A stretch of DNA of 64,000 nt. It comes from JBHWPB01 sp043424675 (GTDB taxonomy: Bacteria > Bacillota > Bacilli > Lactobacillales > Carnobacteriaceae_A). The notes under the pieces are model-generated. The model ran no database searches, was not told where the DNA came from, and saw only the letters and a program-made list of their open reading frames with translations. The stretch lies in contig JBHWPB010000075.1 of the NCBI GenBank assembly GCA_043424675.1, positions 1 through 64,000 on the forward strand. Direction: 5' to 3'. Positions 63,609 through 64,000 of the stretch are shown here, piece after piece (within the stretch, counting starts at the first letter, position 1; every line of letters starts with the position of its first letter). Both the position numbers and the translations under genes were made by a program.

Positions 63609-64000
63609 TTATTCTTCTGTTCCAGCAACCCATTCTTGAACTATATCTGGGTTGTTGTCGACCCAATCTCTTGCTGCTTGGTCAGCAGATAAACCTTCAC
63701 TCATATCTAACATAATCTGAGAAATATCGTCTATATCCCAGTGAAAATTGTCAATGATTTGGAAGGCTTGAGGTGCATCTTCTTCTAACCCCTTGCGAGC
63801 AAGTGTCACAAGGTTTTCACCTTCTCCATAAACATTTTCCGGATCTTCAAGTACTTTCAAGTCGTAAGTGATAAACTTCCAGTGAGGGGTCCAGCCTGTG
63901 ATGACAATTTCTTCTTCATCCTGATAAGCTGCCTGTAATTCAGTCAGCATCGCTCCTGTCGAAGAAGTATGGAATTGCCAGTCGTAGATATTATCATAGA
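63609..64000 (-). CDS. Second OpuAC-like substrate-binding protein, partial (5' end beyond window)
   Basis: The frame continues past the right edge, so only the C-terminal 130 or so residues are seen. The residues before the internal methionine at 63950 (YDNIYDWQFHTSSTGA) match the neighbouring protein (YDNLSGWTHHTSSTGA), which proves the true start lies outside. VITGWTPHWKFITYD and AARDWVDNNPDIVQEW are also shared with the first copy. It is a tandem paralogue with a strong terminator after it. The genes for the rest of the importer may lie to the right of the window. Confidence 0.85.
   Translation of the reverse strand, partial: YDNIYDWQFHTSSTGAMLTELQAAYQDEEEIVITGWTPHWKFITYDLKVLEDPENVYGEGENLVTLARKGLEEDAPQAFQIIDNFHWDIDDISQIMLDMSEGLSADQAARDWVDNNPDIVQEWVAGTEE

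Overview
The window looks like chromosomal DNA from a low-GC, non-sporulating Gram-positive bacterium, most likely Lactobacillales and perhaps near Carnobacteriaceae or Aerococcaceae. The support is the gene orders ctsR-clpC without mcsA/mcsB, tilS-hpt-ftsH-hslO-lysS, pth-mfd-flippase-yabN-rqcP-divIC-yabR, glmU-prs, veg-rsmA-rnmV-tatD-metG and walRKHIJ-htrA, together with AGGAGG-type ribosome sites and frequent GTG/TTG starts. The genus is an inference. Acidic protein composition and two betaine-binding-protein genes hint at salt tolerance. I see no rRNA, insertion sequence, prophage or CRISPR array, and one tRNA. Layout from left to right follows. 0.1-4.7 kb: an M20 peptidase (+), then on the minus strand a NatAB-like ABC exporter pair, tadA, and a small membrane-anchored protein whose frame continues past its stop. 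4.7-8.1 kb: ctsR-clpC with a CtsR operator and a leader minicistron, and tRNA-Arg. 8.1-13 kb: a 2-hydroxyacid dehydrogenase, a DUF368/PopT-type lipid-carrier flippase, lysS and hslO. 13-25.6 kb: a long minus-strand housekeeping block covering ftsH, hpt, tilS, yabR, divIC, rqcP, a YabN-like methylase, a lipid-flippase-like protein, mfd and pth. 25.8-37 kb: a small DUF1659/DUF2922 pair (+), two adjacent and divergent prs genes, glmU, an adcCB-type metal importer, veg, rsmA, rnmV, tatD, metG and a GNAT protein. 37-44 kb is a mixed-strand accessory stretch: an orphan BMP lipoprotein, a PuuD-like amidotransferase, tyrS, an uncharacterised protein coupled to a thioesterase, a CofE-like ligase and a SAM methyltransferase. 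44.1-44.65 kb is a gene-free interval holding five DnaA-box-like 9-mers. 44.6-52.7 kb: htrA and the WalRK operon, then a divergent DUF948/YtxH pair. 52.8-58.8 kb: TrkH/TrkA potassium uptake, DUF456, a GMP synthetase lacking its glutaminase domain, a sortase and tag. 58.9-64 kb: an esterase with three tandem ring-cleaving dioxygenase paralogues (quinone/catechol detoxification type) and two OpuAC-like betaine-binding proteins, the second cut by the window edge. Functionally, most of the window is core information processing and envelope homeostasis. ClpC, FtsH, Hsp33 and HtrA handle protein quality. WalRKHIJ, the MATE-fold flippase, the DUF368 protein, GlmU, DivIC and sortase serve the wall. 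Pth, RqcP, RsmA, RNase M5, TilS, TadA and three aminoacyl-tRNA synthetases serve translation. Hpt, GuaA and two Prs proteins serve nucleotide supply. I did not find a clearly novel multigene defence or mobile system. The best leads are smaller: the DnaA-box cluster beside htrA, a terminator-like hairpin in the pth-mfd leader, the ctsR leader peptide and hairpin, the glutaminase-less GuaA, the lipoprotein-type HtrA, the divergent tandem Prs, the degenerate MazG domain, and a CofE-like ligase in an organism not expected to make F420.
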